64,000 nt of DNA. Origin: Maritimibacter sp. DP1N21-5 (GTDB lineage: Bacteria; Pseudomonadota; Alphaproteobacteria; Rhodobacterales; Rhodobacteraceae). The notes beneath the pieces are model-generated. The model was not told where the DNA came from, did not search any database, and was given only the letters and a program-made list of their open reading frames with translations. The stretch is from contig NZ_JAHUZF010000006.1 in NCBI RefSeq assembly GCF_019218295.1, forward strand, positions 372,001 through 436,000. Direction: 5' to 3'. Every line of letters starts with the position of its first letter. Position 1 is the first letter of the stretch. Below, piece after piece: positions 35,034 to 43,762 of this stretch. The position numbers were made by a program, and so were the translations under genes.

Positions 35034-36359
35034 TCAGTGAACGATGGTTTCGTCCTTCACGAACATGTTGGCCCAGGCGCGGTCAATCAGTTCCGGCGTC
35101 ATTCTGTACGGAATGCCCTCGAAGTCGCAGATCGCGATCATCTGGTCGATGAGGAACACCGGCTGGTAGTTGGCATAGACGTTGTCGATGGTCGGATACT
35201 TCCGTTTGAGCAGATGGACGAGCGCGGCTTCATCCAGCTTCATCCCCTTCTTCTTCGCCACCAGCGCGAAGATCTTCAGGAAGTTCTCCTGCGACGGGCC
35301 GTCGATCTTGATCTTGAAGAAGATCCGGCGCAGCGCGGCCTTGTCGAAGATGTCGTTGGGGTGGAAGTTTGTCGAGAAGATCACGAGTGTGTCGAAAGGC
35401 ACCTCGAACTTCTCGCCCGATTGCAGCGCGAGAATGTCTTTCGATTCCTCCAGCGGCACGATCCAGCGGTTGATGAGCGCCTGCGGTGGTTCCGCCTGCC
35501 GGCCAAGGTCGTCGACGATGAAGACGCCGCCCGTCGATTTGAGCTGAAGCGGCGCGGTATAGGTGCGCGCCGTCTTGTTGTAGACGAGGTCGAGCATGTC
35601 GAGCGACAGTTCGCCCCCGGTGATCACCGTGGGCCGGTCGCAGCGGACATAACGCCGGTCAAAGGCGTTCGAGGTCCGGCGCAACGACAGCGGATCGTCC
35701 ACCTGATCCTCGGCGGCGGAATGCACGATGGGGTCATAGACGGTGATGACCTGCCCGGAATACTCGATGGCGCGGGGGACATAGATCTTTTCCCCCAGGG
35801 CGTCGCGAATCCCGTTCGAGATCGAGGATTTCCCGTTGCCGGGTGGTCCATACATGAGGATAGACCGACCGGAGCCGACGGCCGGCCCGAGATGGTCGAG
35901 TAGTTCCGGCGGCAGGATCAGGTGACCCATCGCTTCGGTGAGCTGCTTGCGCGTGATCTGTATGTTGCGGATCGACTGGCGCTTCACCTGTTTGGCGTAG
36001 ATATGCATCGGCACCGGCATCGCGCCGTAATATTCCGATTGCGCCAGCGCATCGAGCGCCCGTGCCTTGCCCTGGTCGGACAGGCGATAGGCCATTTCAT
36101 TGCCCGAAGTCGCATGAAGCGTGCCCATGGCTTCCAGAAGCCCGGCGTCGCGCGCGTTGTCGATGAGCTCCTGCGTCACCCGGCTGGGCAGGCATAGCGC
36201 ACGTTCGAGCTGTCCGACGGTGTCGGCGTTCGAGCGAAACATCGTCTTGAGCAGGATGTCCCGCATCATGACCTTGGACAGCCCCGTGTCCTCCATGTTC
36301 CGGCAGGGCGGCGGCGGTTCCACACCCACATCGACCGGGGGGCTTTTCATCATGCTCAT
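35034..36359 (-). CDS. AAA+ family ATPase with N-terminal helical/winged-helix region
   Basis: 441 residues. The N-terminal part (about 45-105) resembles a winged helix with TVGQLERALCLPSRVTQELI. The ATPase core has Walker A GPPGNGKS (171-178) and Walker B GGVFIVDDLG, with a sensor-1-like LVIFSTNF. LRRIFFKIKIDGPS is in the C-terminal small domain. This is a conserved alphaproteobacterial ATPase family sometimes annotated only as ATP-binding protein. No partner gene identifies its substrate; the tad locus begins 1.9 kb away beyond a GT-C-like gene on the opposite strand, so a link is not shown. Confidence 0.85.
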   Translation of the reverse strand: MSMMKSPPVDVGVEPPPPCRNMEDTGLSKVMMRDILLKTMFRSNADTVGQLERALCLPSRVTQELIDNARDAGLLEAMGTLHATSGNEMAYRLSDQGKARALDALAQSEYYGAMPVPMHIYAKQVKRQSIRNIQITRKQLTEAMGHLILPPELLDHLGPAVGSGRSILMYGPPGNGKSSISNGIRDALGEKIYVPRAIEYSGQVITVYDPIVHSAAEDQVDDPLSLRRTSNAFDRRYVRCDRPTVITGGELSLDMLDLVYNKTARTYTAPLQLKSTGGVFIVDDLGRQAEPPQALINRWIVPLEESKDILALQSGEKFEVPFDTLVIFSTNFHPNDIFDKAALRRIFFKIKIDGPSQENFLKIFALVAKKKGMKLDEAALVHLLKRKYPTIDNVYANYQPVFLIDQMIAICDFEGIPYRMTPELIDRAWANMFVKDETIVH

Positions 36360-36506
36360 GGTGCTGGTCTCTGCCCTATTTTTTTCGTTTCGTTACCGGT
36401 TTCGCTTCACGTCGCCACCTCAAACCGCGATTAGCTTTGCGTGACGACGATGCACGATGCATCTTTCGAAACAGTTAAAAACAACCTTGGCAAAAAGAGG
36501 GGCGAA

Positions 36507-38201
36507 ATGGGCAGAATGGGTGGCAAGGACGGGTTTCGTCTGGCTTTGTGGCTTGTCGGGCTGATCGTGGTGCTGGGCGGGGCGGCGATCCTGAAGGGCG
36601 GCTTCTATATCGGCAAGCACGAGGGCGATACGCTCCACATGGTGCAGATGGTGCTGCGCATGGCGGGCGGTGACTGGCCGCATCTGGATTTCGTGACGCC
36701 CATCGGGGTCCTGGCCATGGCACCCATCGCCTGGCTCGTGTCTCTGGGCATGGGCGTGGGTCACGCGATCCTCTGGTCGCAGGTCGTGGTGGCCGTGCTC
36801 CTGCTTCCCGCGACTTGGTATGTGGCGCGCACGCGGTTCGATGGTCTCCTGGCTTTTGCCTTTGCCGGGATCGTCATGGTCCTCACGCTCGCGCTCGTCC
36901 ACGGCGAGGCGGAGCGCGCCGTGTCGATCTCGATGCACTACAACCGCTGGGCCTGGGCCGTGACGTTCGTGGTGCTGGCGGCCGCCATGCTTGGGTCACG
37001 GGCCGAGAACAAGACGCTCGACGGGGTCATCATCGGCGTCGGAATGGCCGCGCTGGTGCTCTTGAAATTCACCTATGCGCTCGCCTTTTTCCCCGCGGTC
37101 CTCGTGGCGCTCATCCAGCGCGGGCAGGGCAGGGCGATCTGGGTCGGTTTACTCTCCGCCGTCATCGTCTTCGCTCTGGTCACGCTCGCCGCCGGAACGC
37201 CGCTCTTCTGGGTCGCCTACCTGCGCGATCTCGCCACGGTCGCTTCGTCGCCGGTGCGGCCGCAACCGGGGCTGCCCTTTGGCGCGGTGGTCGGTGCGCC
37301 GGCCTATATGGCCGGGTCGCTCGCTCTTGTGCTGTCGGTGATCTGGCTGCGCCAATCGGGGCGAAAGGTCGAGGGGCTCGTGATGCTGCTTCTCGTTCCC
37401 GCTTTCTTCTATGTCACCTACCAGAACTTCGGCAACGATCCCCAATGGCTGCCGCTCGTGGCGCTCATATTGCTGGTTCTCGTCCCCGCCCAGGGTTTCA
37501 GGAACGCGTTCGGCTGGGACATGCGCCGGGTCGTGACCTATACGGCGGTGATCATGCTGGCCTTGGGCGCGCCGTCGGTGATCAATCTGGCCTATTCACC
37601 CTTCCGGCACCTTATCGAGGATAGTGATAAGTACACGTCCCTTCTGCCCGGGTCGGGGGCGAACGACGACATCGTGACGCCCACGATCCGCGCCCATCGG
37701 GTGGATGCGAAGATCGCCCTCGACGGTCCCGAAAGCCCTTATTCCGCGTTCTGGGAAGCGGATTTCCGAGAGGGCGAGGATACCGAATGGCGGGGGGAAA
37801 CGCTTGCGAATTGCACTGTCGAGCTTGGCACCGTCGCTTGGTTCAAGACCATCGCAGACGACCTGAATGCGCGTGGTTTGGCGGACGGCAAGACCGCCTT
37901 CGTCGCTGATATTCTGAACGGCTTCTGGCTCTATGGCGCCTTCGAGCCGCTCGAGGGGAACGCACCGTGGTATTACGGTGGGCTTTCCGGCTTCGCCAAT
38001 GCCGATTACCTCCTGGTGCCGCTGTGCCCGCTGTCGACGTCGGTGCGCAAACAGATCCTCGGGGAAATCGAGGGCGTGCCCGCTCACGACGATGAGGACG
38101 GCAACGCGGTTCCGGCGGTCGAGGGGATCGATGCCGATCTCACCGAGGTCGAACGCAATGCGCTCTATATCCTCTATGAGATCGGCGAAATAAGGCAGTA
38201 G
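36507..38201 (+). CDS. Multi-pass membrane protein, GT-C glycosyltransferase-like
   Basis: 564 residues from ATG 36507, chosen because AGAGGGG lies 4-5 bases upstream; a GTG at 36441 would add 22 residues without a clear ribosome site. About ten hydrophobic helices occupy residues 10-370, with a soluble C-terminal domain of ~190 residues. The first external loop has GKHEGDTLHMVQ and then GGDWPHLDFVTPIGVL, the acidic pair and D-F-x-P-x-G pattern seen in GT-C enzymes that use polyprenyl-phosphate sugars. A glycosyltransferase role is inferred from topology and this loop; no closer family is recognised. It converges on the prepilin peptidase gene of the tad locus. Confidence 0.6.
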   Translation: MGRMGGKDGFRLALWLVGLIVVLGGAAILKGGFYIGKHEGDTLHMVQMVLRMAGGDWPHLDFVTPIGVLAMAPIAWLVSLGMGVGHAILWSQVVVAVLLLPATWYVARTRFDGLLAFAFAGIVMVLTLALVHGEAERAVSISMHYNRWAWAVTFVVLAAAMLGSRAENKTLDGVIIGVGMAALVLLKFTYALAFFPAVLVALIQRGQGRAIWVGLLSAVIVFALVTLAAGTPLFWVAYLRDLATVASSPVRPQPGLPFGAVVGAPAYMAGSLALVLSVIWLRQSGRKVEGLVMLLLVPAFFYVTYQNFGNDPQWLPLVALILLVLVPAQGFRNAFGWDMRRVVTYTAVIMLALGAPSVINLAYSPFRHLIEDSDKYTSLLPGSGANDDIVTPTIRAHRVDAKIALDGPESPYSAFWEADFREGEDTEWRGETLANCTVELGTVAWFKTIADDLNARGLADGKTAFVADILNGFWLYGAFEPLEGNAPWYYGGLSGFANADYLLVPLCPLSTSVRKQILGEIEGVPAHDDEDGNAVPAVEGIDADLTEVERNALYILYEIGEIRQ

Positions 38202-38244
38202 GGCGGGGTCGCCCGGGAAATCTCCGCGGGTTCGTCCGCCCTAC
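38198..38244. terminator. Hairpin between the GT-C-like gene and the tad locus
   Basis: GTAGGGCGG (38198-38206) and CCGCCCTAC (38236-38244) are perfect complements bounding the convergent gap. They overlap both stop codons. With a 29-base loop it is a long hairpin, plausible as a bidirectional terminator. Confidence 0.55.
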
Positions 38245-38756
38245 TATTGCCCGGTGAGCCCTGCCCAGACGAGGTACAGCACCATCATGGTGCCAAGGCA
38301 GAGGCCCATCGGGAAATCGTCGCGTTCCCAGCTCTCCCAATGCGGTGTGGCCCGGCGGATCGGTCCGATCCGCTTGGCCGTGCGGTGAAAGACGAAACCC
38401 AGAAGGATTACGGCGGCGAACATGAAGGCGAAGCTGCCAAGGTCCCCGAGCGCGATGAAGGGCGCCATGACGGCGGCGTATTTCGCGTCACCCGCACCCA
38501 GAAGCCCGACCGCGTTCATCACGAAGCCAAGGATCAGCACCACGAGAAGATGCACGTAACGCCAGCCATAGGTCATCCAGTCCCAGGCGCCATAGAGCAC
38601 GAGGCCAGCGCCAATGACCGCGAAGACGAGGAACTGCGCCATGACCGCCTTGTTGCGGATCTTCATTGTGGAAAGGTCGCTCATCGCCACCCAGGCCGCG
38701 ATCGGGATCACGAAGGGCAGGAAGACGAGGGCGACGAAACTGTCCTGCGCGCTCAT
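38244..38756 (-). CDS. cpaA: Prepilin peptidase TadV/CpaA (A24 family)
   Basis: 170 residues, membrane aspartyl protease that cleaves the leader of Flp pilin. The two catalytic aspartates are D27 (AMSDLSTMKI) in the first cytoplasmic loop and D90 in the GAGDAK motif. About six membrane helices; the size fits the short TadV/CpaA form without the methylase domain. It is the last gene of the minus-strand tad locus in this window and overlaps the preceding TPR gene by 4 bases (ATGA). Confidence 0.9.
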   Translation of the reverse strand: MSAQDSFVALVFLPFVIPIAAWVAMSDLSTMKIRNKAVMAQFLVFAVIGAGLVLYGAWDWMTYGWRYVHLLVVLILGFVMNAVGLLGAGDAKYAAVMAPFIALGDLGSFAFMFAAVILLGFVFHRTAKRIGPIRRATPHWESWERDDFPMGLCLGTMMVLYLVWAGLTGQ

Positions 38757-39616
38757 CCGGCAGACACGTTCGCGTCGAGGGCCCGCATCGCGCGCACGGC
38801 TTCCTCGAAATGCTGCGGATGGGTGTCGATGGCTTCCTGCAGAAGCGTCTTGCCCATGACGACGTCGCCCCGCTTGATCGCGGCGAGGGCCAGCGTGTGC
38901 AAGAGTTGCGCGCGCTCGATCTGGCTCATGTCGATGACGGGCATGTCGTATTTGCCCTGCGCGCCCCGCGCCATGACGAGGTTGTTCTTGGCGGTGAACA
39001 TCGACGGGTCATAGGTCAGGGCCTCGCCGAAGAGTTTCTCGGCCCCGCCGTAGTCCCCGCGCGTGAGCTTGGAGAAGCCCCAGTTGTTGAGCGTTCCGGC
39101 CGGCTGCGTGGTCAGACCCACGGCCGTCTGGTAGAAGCTGTCGGCCTTCGACCAGTTCTGTTCACTGTCCGCCACCATCGCCTCGAGCCGGTAGCGCCCG
39201 AAGGTCTCATGCGTCGGCGGGATCCGGTTCAGTTCGGACTTCGCCCGGGCCCAATCGCCAGCCCGGATGAAGGCGTCGGCCAGTTCGACCCGGTCTTCCG
39301 CCGTGCCTTCGGGTGAATTGGCGACTTCTTCCCAGACCCGTGCCGCTTCGCCTGGCTTCTTGGCCTTGATCAGCGACTTCGCGAGACCACGCTTGAGGTC
39401 CATGCGTTCGGGGTGTTGGGCCGATGTGCGCTGAAAATAGGCGACCGCCTCATTGGGGTCGCCGACCGTCAGCATGATGTCGTTGAGGTTCGACTCGTCG
39501 ATGACGTTCACATCGGCGACGGCGCGCTCGACTTCTTCGTCGGACATCTGTTCCTGACAGGCGCCAAGCGCCAGAAGGCTCGCCGCGGCGAGTGAAATCA
39601 CGAATGGATGGCGCAT
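38753..39616 (-). CDS. TPR lipoprotein (TadD-like)
   Basis: 287 residues. A lipoprotein signal (MRHPFVISLAAASLLALGAC, lipobox cysteine at 20) precedes a series of TPR helices: AVAYFQRTSAQHPERMDLKRG, AARVWEEVANSPEG, and GGAEKLFGEALTYDPSMFTAK (in pieces). TadD-type TPR lipoproteins act as pilotins for assembly of the Tad secretin. It overlaps the peptidase gene by 4 bases and follows another TPR lipoprotein gene, the two probably arising from duplication within the operon. Confidence 0.85.
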   Translation of the reverse strand: MRHPFVISLAAASLLALGACQEQMSDEEVERAVADVNVIDESNLNDIMLTVGDPNEAVAYFQRTSAQHPERMDLKRGLAKSLIKAKKPGEAARVWEEVANSPEGTAEDRVELADAFIRAGDWARAKSELNRIPPTHETFGRYRLEAMVADSEQNWSKADSFYQTAVGLTTQPAGTLNNWGFSKLTRGDYGGAEKLFGEALTYDPSMFTAKNNLVMARGAQGKYDMPVIDMSQIERAQLLHTLALAAIKRGDVVMGKTLLQEAIDTHPQHFEEAVRAMRALDANVSAG

Positions 39617-39676
39617 ATGCCTGCGTCCTTTACCTGCTCCCGGAAGGCTCCCTGAAGTGCGCCGATTGTTCGGCGT

Positions 39677-40249
39677 CTACTGCGTCCCGAGCAGGAGATA
39701 ATCCCCGCGCCCACGACGCATCAGGGCGAATTCCGCCTCTTTTACAGGCTCATCATATGCGAGGTTCTGTTGCTTTGCGAGCGCAAGTTCAAGGTTTTGG
39801 CGGATGGAGTCCGATTTGCCACTGTCCGCTCCGAAGGCGATCTTGAACACGCGCACGGCCTCGCCGATCTGCCCGGTTTCGATCAGAACGACACCCAGGT
39901 TGTTCCAGGCCGGAGCGAAGGTCCCGTCCTTCTCGACGGCCTGCCGAAGAAGCGTTTCGGCCTGACCGAGGCGCCCCAGTCGCAAGTTGGCCGATCCCAT
40001 CGCTGACAAGGTATCGACCGAGATGCCGTCCTCGGCGGCGGCACGCAGATAGGCCTTGAGCGCCAGTTCGTATTCGCCCGCGTCCATGAGCCGGTGGCCC
40101 ACGATCAACCCGTCGACGCTGTCTTCCCCGCCGACCCGCGCATCGGGCGCATAGGCGTTCCCGCCACGGTTCCCCAGCCCCGTCCCGGTGTCGGAACAGG
40201 CGGCGAGGGTCAGAACGGCGAGTGCCGTGAGGATGCGATGGTGCCCGAT
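39677..40249 (-). CDS. TPR lipoprotein (TadD-like) with apparent ATC start codon
   Basis: The TPR part is plain: GEYELALKAYLRAAAEDGIS, AETLLRQAVEKDGTFAPAW, then IGEAVRVFKIAFGADSG. The first standard start (TTG at 40108) would begin inside it. Read upstream in the same frame, the codons give a good lipoprotein signal, GHHRILTALAVLTLAACSD, with no stop and no ATG/GTG/TTG. An ATC codon at 40247-40249 sits about 8 bases after AAAAGGG on the minus strand, so initiation at ATC would give a 190-residue lipoprotein. Alternatives are a TTG-started cytoplasmic fragment or a sequence error. It lies in the tad operon after tadC. Confidence 0.65.
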   Translation of the reverse strand: MGHHRILTALAVLTLAACSDTGTGLGNRGGNAYAPDARVGGEDSVDGLIVGHRLMDAGEYELALKAYLRAAAEDGISVDTLSAMGSANLRLGRLGQAETLLRQAVEKDGTFAPAWNNLGVVLIETGQIGEAVRVFKIAFGADSGKSDSIRQNLELALAKQQNLAYDEPVKEAEFALMRRGRGDYLLLGTQ

Positions 40250-40293
40250 GGCGCGGCCCTTTTCGTAGGAGCCGCGCCGGGGTTCGGGTTGGC

Positions 40294-41265
40294 TCAGAAG
40301 CTAACGCTCTTGAGGGTCTTATACACCTCGTAGACCGACGGGCCAATGAGGATGATGAGAAGCGGCGGCACGGTGAGCAACATCGTCGCGAGCGTCATCT
40401 TGGTGGGGAGCGTGTTGGCCTTTTCCTCGGCCCGCATCACGCGCTTGTCGCGCATTTCGCCCGCATAGACCCGAAGCGATTCCGCGATCGAGGTGCCGAA
40501 GGTCGAAGACTGGATCAGCACCGTGACGAAGGAGGCCACGTCGGGCACGCCGGCCCGTTCGGCCATGTCGCGCAGCACCTGGATACGGTCCTTGCCGGCC
40601 TTCACCTCCTGCGCGACGATCTCGAACTCATCGGCCAGCGCCGGATAGCCGGCACGGATTTCGCGCGCCACCCGGATGATCGACTGGTCGAGCGACTGAC
40701 CGGCTTCCACGCAGACGAGCATCATGTCGAGCGCGTCGGGGAAACCGTTGACGATCTCTTCCTTCCGGGCCTCGACCCGGCGGGTGATCCAGTATTTCGG
40801 GGCCATATACCCCACACCGGCGGGCACGATCACGGTCAGCATCGTCTTCTGGGTCGAGACGTCTTCGGCGTTCACCAGCCAAGCATAGAGCACGCCGAGC
40901 ACGAGCATGCCGATCCCCAGGGTGAACTGGAAGAAGTGGAAGGTGCGCACCGCATTCTTGCCGGGGTAACCCGCCTGCAAGAGCTTCAACTGCAGGGCGG
41001 AGTATTCCTCCTTGTCCTGCGGTTCGAGAAAGGCCTTGTATTTCTCGAGCTTGTCGCCCATGCCGCCCTGCTTCTTGCGCAGCGCAATGTGGTCCTCGGG
41101 CTTCATGTCCCGCTGTTTCTTGAGCTTGGTGAGCGGGTCTTCTTCCTTCTTCAGCATGAAGGGAATGGTGCCCACGATCAGCAGAAGGCCAAGGCCGCCC
41201 ATCGCCATCAGCGGGCCGAAGGGGCCGAACCTGTCGATCAGGATCTGATTCAGGGTGTCGAGCAT
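40294..41265 (-). CDS. tadC: Tad pilus inner-membrane protein TadC (T2SSF family)
   Basis: 323 residues with the type II secretion F domain (about 170-300). Hydrophobic helices lie near 15-35, 105-122, 140-158 and at the C-terminus (MLLTVPPLLIILIGPSVYEV). The diagnostic segment MMLVCVEAGQSLDQSIIRVA is at about 181-200 (continues VAREI). TadB and TadC form the membrane platform that couples the TadA/CpaF ATPase to pilus growth. It starts 10 bases after the TadB stop. Its own stop lies 44 bases before the unusual TPR start. Confidence 0.93.
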   Translation of the reverse strand: MLDTLNQILIDRFGPFGPLMAMGGLGLLLIVGTIPFMLKKEEDPLTKLKKQRDMKPEDHIALRKKQGGMGDKLEKYKAFLEPQDKEEYSALQLKLLQAGYPGKNAVRTFHFFQFTLGIGMLVLGVLYAWLVNAEDVSTQKTMLTVIVPAGVGYMAPKYWITRRVEARKEEIVNGFPDALDMMLVCVEAGQSLDQSIIRVAREIRAGYPALADEFEIVAQEVKAGKDRIQVLRDMAERAGVPDVASFVTVLIQSSTFGTSIAESLRVYAGEMRDKRVMRAEEKANTLPTKMTLATMLLTVPPLLIILIGPSVYEVYKTLKSVSF

Positions 41266-41275
41266 CGTTCCGTCC

Positions 41276-42244
41276 TCAGACCTTGATGTTGGTGAGCATC
41301 TTCATGACGAAGTAGTTCGCCACGAGAAAACCGAAACAGACGAGCGCGGCAGGGATGAAGGCCCCGGTTTCCTTCACCTCGTCGTAATAGCCGGGCTGGA
41401 TCACGTTGATCATCACGATGGCGAGGATCGGAAAGCCCGACAGGAAGGTGCCCGACCATTTCGCCTCGGCCGTGATCGCCTTGACCCGGCGGAAGAGCTT
41501 GAAGCGCGAGCGGATCACCTTGGCCAGGCCATCGAGGATCTCGGCCAGGTTGCCGCCAGACGTTTGCTGGATCGTCACGGCCACGGCGAGAAAGCGAAGA
41601 TCCTGCATGTCCATGCGTTCGGCCATGGCCTTCAACGCCTCGCCCATGTCGCGGCCATAGGCGGCCTCGTCCGCGATGACGCCCATTTCTGTGCCCAGCG
41701 GATCGGGCACTTCCTTGGCTACGATCTGGATGGCAGAGGTGAAAGGGTGTCCGACACGCAGACTGCGCACCATGAGCTCGACCGCGTCGGGAAGCTGCTC
41801 CTCGAACATCGACATGCGCTTCTTTGCCTTGCCGTTGATCCAGACATAGACGCCGCCAATGCCCATCGCGACGCCCAGAAGGATGCGCACGCCAAGCCCG
41901 GCCGAGGTGCCGACCGAGAGGCCCACATAGGCCACGACGGAAAGCCCGGCCATGAGCATCATGATCTGCTTGGGCGTGAAGGCGATGTTGGCTTTCTGCG
42001 CCTTCTCCGCCAACAGCGAGTAAAGCGGCAGCCCCTTGGCGTCCATGTGCTGGTGCATCTCCTTGCGAAGCTGTTCCAGCACCTGTTCGCGCCGCGTGCC
42101 CTTCTCGAGCATGTCGAGACGGCGGTTGACGCGGCTGTTCAAGGAAATCGACTTGCCGAAGACCGTCAGATAGATGCCTTCGACCAGCACGAGCACGGCG
42201 ACGAAGATCACGCCGTAGATGATGAGATCCGATGAAAACGGCAT
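41276..42244 (-). CDS. tadB: Tad pilus inner-membrane protein TadB (T2SSF family)
   Basis: 322 residues from ATG 42244 (MPFSSDLIIYGV), 5 bases after the CpaF stop. An in-frame extension upstream would overlap cpaF and is not used. N-terminal helix at about 7-25, paired helices around 90-130, a T2SSF domain with LPDAVELMVRSLRVGHPF, and C-terminal helices around 265-315. Forms the inner-membrane platform with TadC. Part of the cpaF-tadB-tadC core whose order is conserved in Tad systems. Confidence 0.93.
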   Translation of the reverse strand: MPFSSDLIIYGVIFVAVLVLVEGIYLTVFGKSISLNSRVNRRLDMLEKGTRREQVLEQLRKEMHQHMDAKGLPLYSLLAEKAQKANIAFTPKQIMMLMAGLSVVAYVGLSVGTSAGLGVRILLGVAMGIGGVYVWINGKAKKRMSMFEEQLPDAVELMVRSLRVGHPFTSAIQIVAKEVPDPLGTEMGVIADEAAYGRDMGEALKAMAERMDMQDLRFLAVAVTIQQTSGGNLAEILDGLAKVIRSRFKLFRRVKAITAEAKWSGTFLSGFPILAIVMINVIQPGYYDEVKETGAFIPAALVCFGFLVANYFVMKMLTNIKV

Positions 42245-42249
42245 CGGCG

Positions 42250-43752
42250 TTACTCCGCAGCCATGGGTTCGAAGATCGACGGGGGAAGATCGTATCCCCA
42301 CTGACGGAACCGTTCCGAATAATGCGACCGCACGCCGGTGGCGGTGAAGCGCCCGATGATCTTGCCTTCCGGGGTCAGACCCATGCGCTGGTAGCGGAAC
42401 ACCTCTTGCATCGAGATGACGTCGCCCTCCATGCCCGTGATCTCGGTGATCGATACCATGCGGCGCGAGCCGTCCTGAAGGCGCGAGGCCTGCACGAGAA
42501 GGTTGACGGCGCTTGCGATCTGCGAGCGCACGGCCTTGAGCGGCATTTCGATCCCGGCCATGGCGACCATGTTCTCGAGGCGGGAGATCCCGTCGCGGGC
42601 GGAGTTGGCGTGGATCGTGGTCATGGACCCATCGTGGCCCGTGTTCATGGCCTGCAACATGTCGATGACCTCCTCGCCGCGCGTCTCGCCGACGATGATC
42701 CGGTCCGGGCGCATCCGAAGCGCGTTCTTGAGACAGTCGCGCTGGGTCACGGCACCCTTGCCCTCGACGTTTGCCGGGCGGCTTTCCATCCGGCCCACGT
42801 GGGTCTGTTGCAGCTGAAGTTCCGCCGTATCCTCGATGGTCAGGATGCGTTCCGAGTTGTCGATGAAGGACGAGAGCGCGTTGAGCGTCGTCGTCTTGCC
42901 CGAGCCGGTCCCGCCCGAGACGATCACGTTCAGACGGCAGGCAACGGCGGCCTGAAGATAGGCGGCCATCTCCTCGGAGAAAGCGCCGAACTGGACGAGG
43001 TCGTTGATCCCGAGCTTGTCCTTCTTGAATTTCCGGATCGAGACGAGCGAGCCGTCGACCGCAATCGGCGGCACCATGGCGTTGAAGCGCGATCCGTCCG
43101 CCAGACGGGCGTCGACCGCCGGGTTCTGTTCATCGACGCGCCGGCCCACCGCCGAGACGATCTTGTCGATGATGCGCAGCAGGTGGCGTTCGTCCTTGAA
43201 GGTCACATCGGTCAGGGTGAGCTTGCCCGCCCGTTCGACGAAGACCTGCTTCGGCCCGTTCACCAGAATGTCGTTGATGCTGTCGTCTTTCAGAAGCGGC
43301 TCGAGCGGACCGAGCCCGGTCACCTCGTCGAAAAGCTCGGCGACCAGCACCTGCCGTTCATCGCGGTTGAGAACCACGTTCATCTCGGCCAACGCTTCCG
43401 AGGCGATGGCCTGGATCTCGGCGCGGAGCTCTTTCTCCTGCGCGGTTTCGAGCGCTGCGAGGTTCAGGCTGTCGAGCAACTGCTTGTGCAGCTCGACCTT
43501 GATTTCCATCAGCCGTTCCTTGCGCTTCTTTTCCTTGTCCTCGGGCGTCGGCGCAGCGGCCACCTTGGGGTTCGCCGGGCGCGCGCCCATCAGGGGCTTG
43601 GCCGAACGCGCGGGGGCTTCAGCAGTGGGCACGGCGGTCGGTTTCGGGGCCGGGGCCGCAGGTTTCGCACCGCCCTCGATGGTTTCGAGGCGGGGCGCTG
43701 CCCCTGGCAGTTTCGCGGGGCCGGAACCGGATTTTTTGTACTTGGAGAACAC
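42250..43752 (-). CDS. cpaF: Tad/Cpa secretion ATPase CpaF (TadA)
   Basis: 500 residues, VirB11-like secretion ATPase powering Flp pilus assembly. The N-terminal ~100 residues are Ala/Pro-rich and variable. The ATPase has Walker [10 protein letters not shown] ([16 protein letters not shown]), an Asp box ([12 protein letters not shown]), Walker B around [14 protein letters not shown] and a His box ([14 protein letters not shown]). Length and motifs match CpaF/TadA. It follows cpaE by 10 bases and precedes tadB by 5, so the block is one transcription unit. Confidence 0.95.
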   Translation of the reverse strand: MFSKYKKSGSGPAKLPGAAPRLETIEGGAKPAAPAPKPTAVPTAEAPARSAKPLMGARPANPKVAAAPTPEDKEKKRKERLMEIKVELHKQLLDSLNLAALETAQEKELRAEIQAIASEALAEMNVVLNRDERQVLVAELFDEVTGLGPLEPLLKDDSINDILVNGPKQVFVERAGKLTLTDVTFKDERHLLRIIDKIVSAVGRRVDEQNPAVDARLADGSRFNAMVPPIAVDGSLVSIRKFKKDKLGINDLVQFGAFSEEMAAYLQAAVACRLNVIVSGGTGSGKTTTLNALSSFIDNSERILTIEDTAELQLQQTHVGRMESRPANVEGKGAVTQRDCLKNALRMRPDRIIVGETRGEEVIDMLQAMNTGHDGSMTTIHANSARDGISRLENMVAMAGIEMPLKAVRSQIASAVNLLVQASRLQDGSRRMVSITEITGMEGDVISMQEVFRYQRMGLTPEGKIIGRFTATGVRSHYSERFRQWGYDLPPSIFEPMAAE

Positions 43753-43762
43753 TGGTCAGCTC

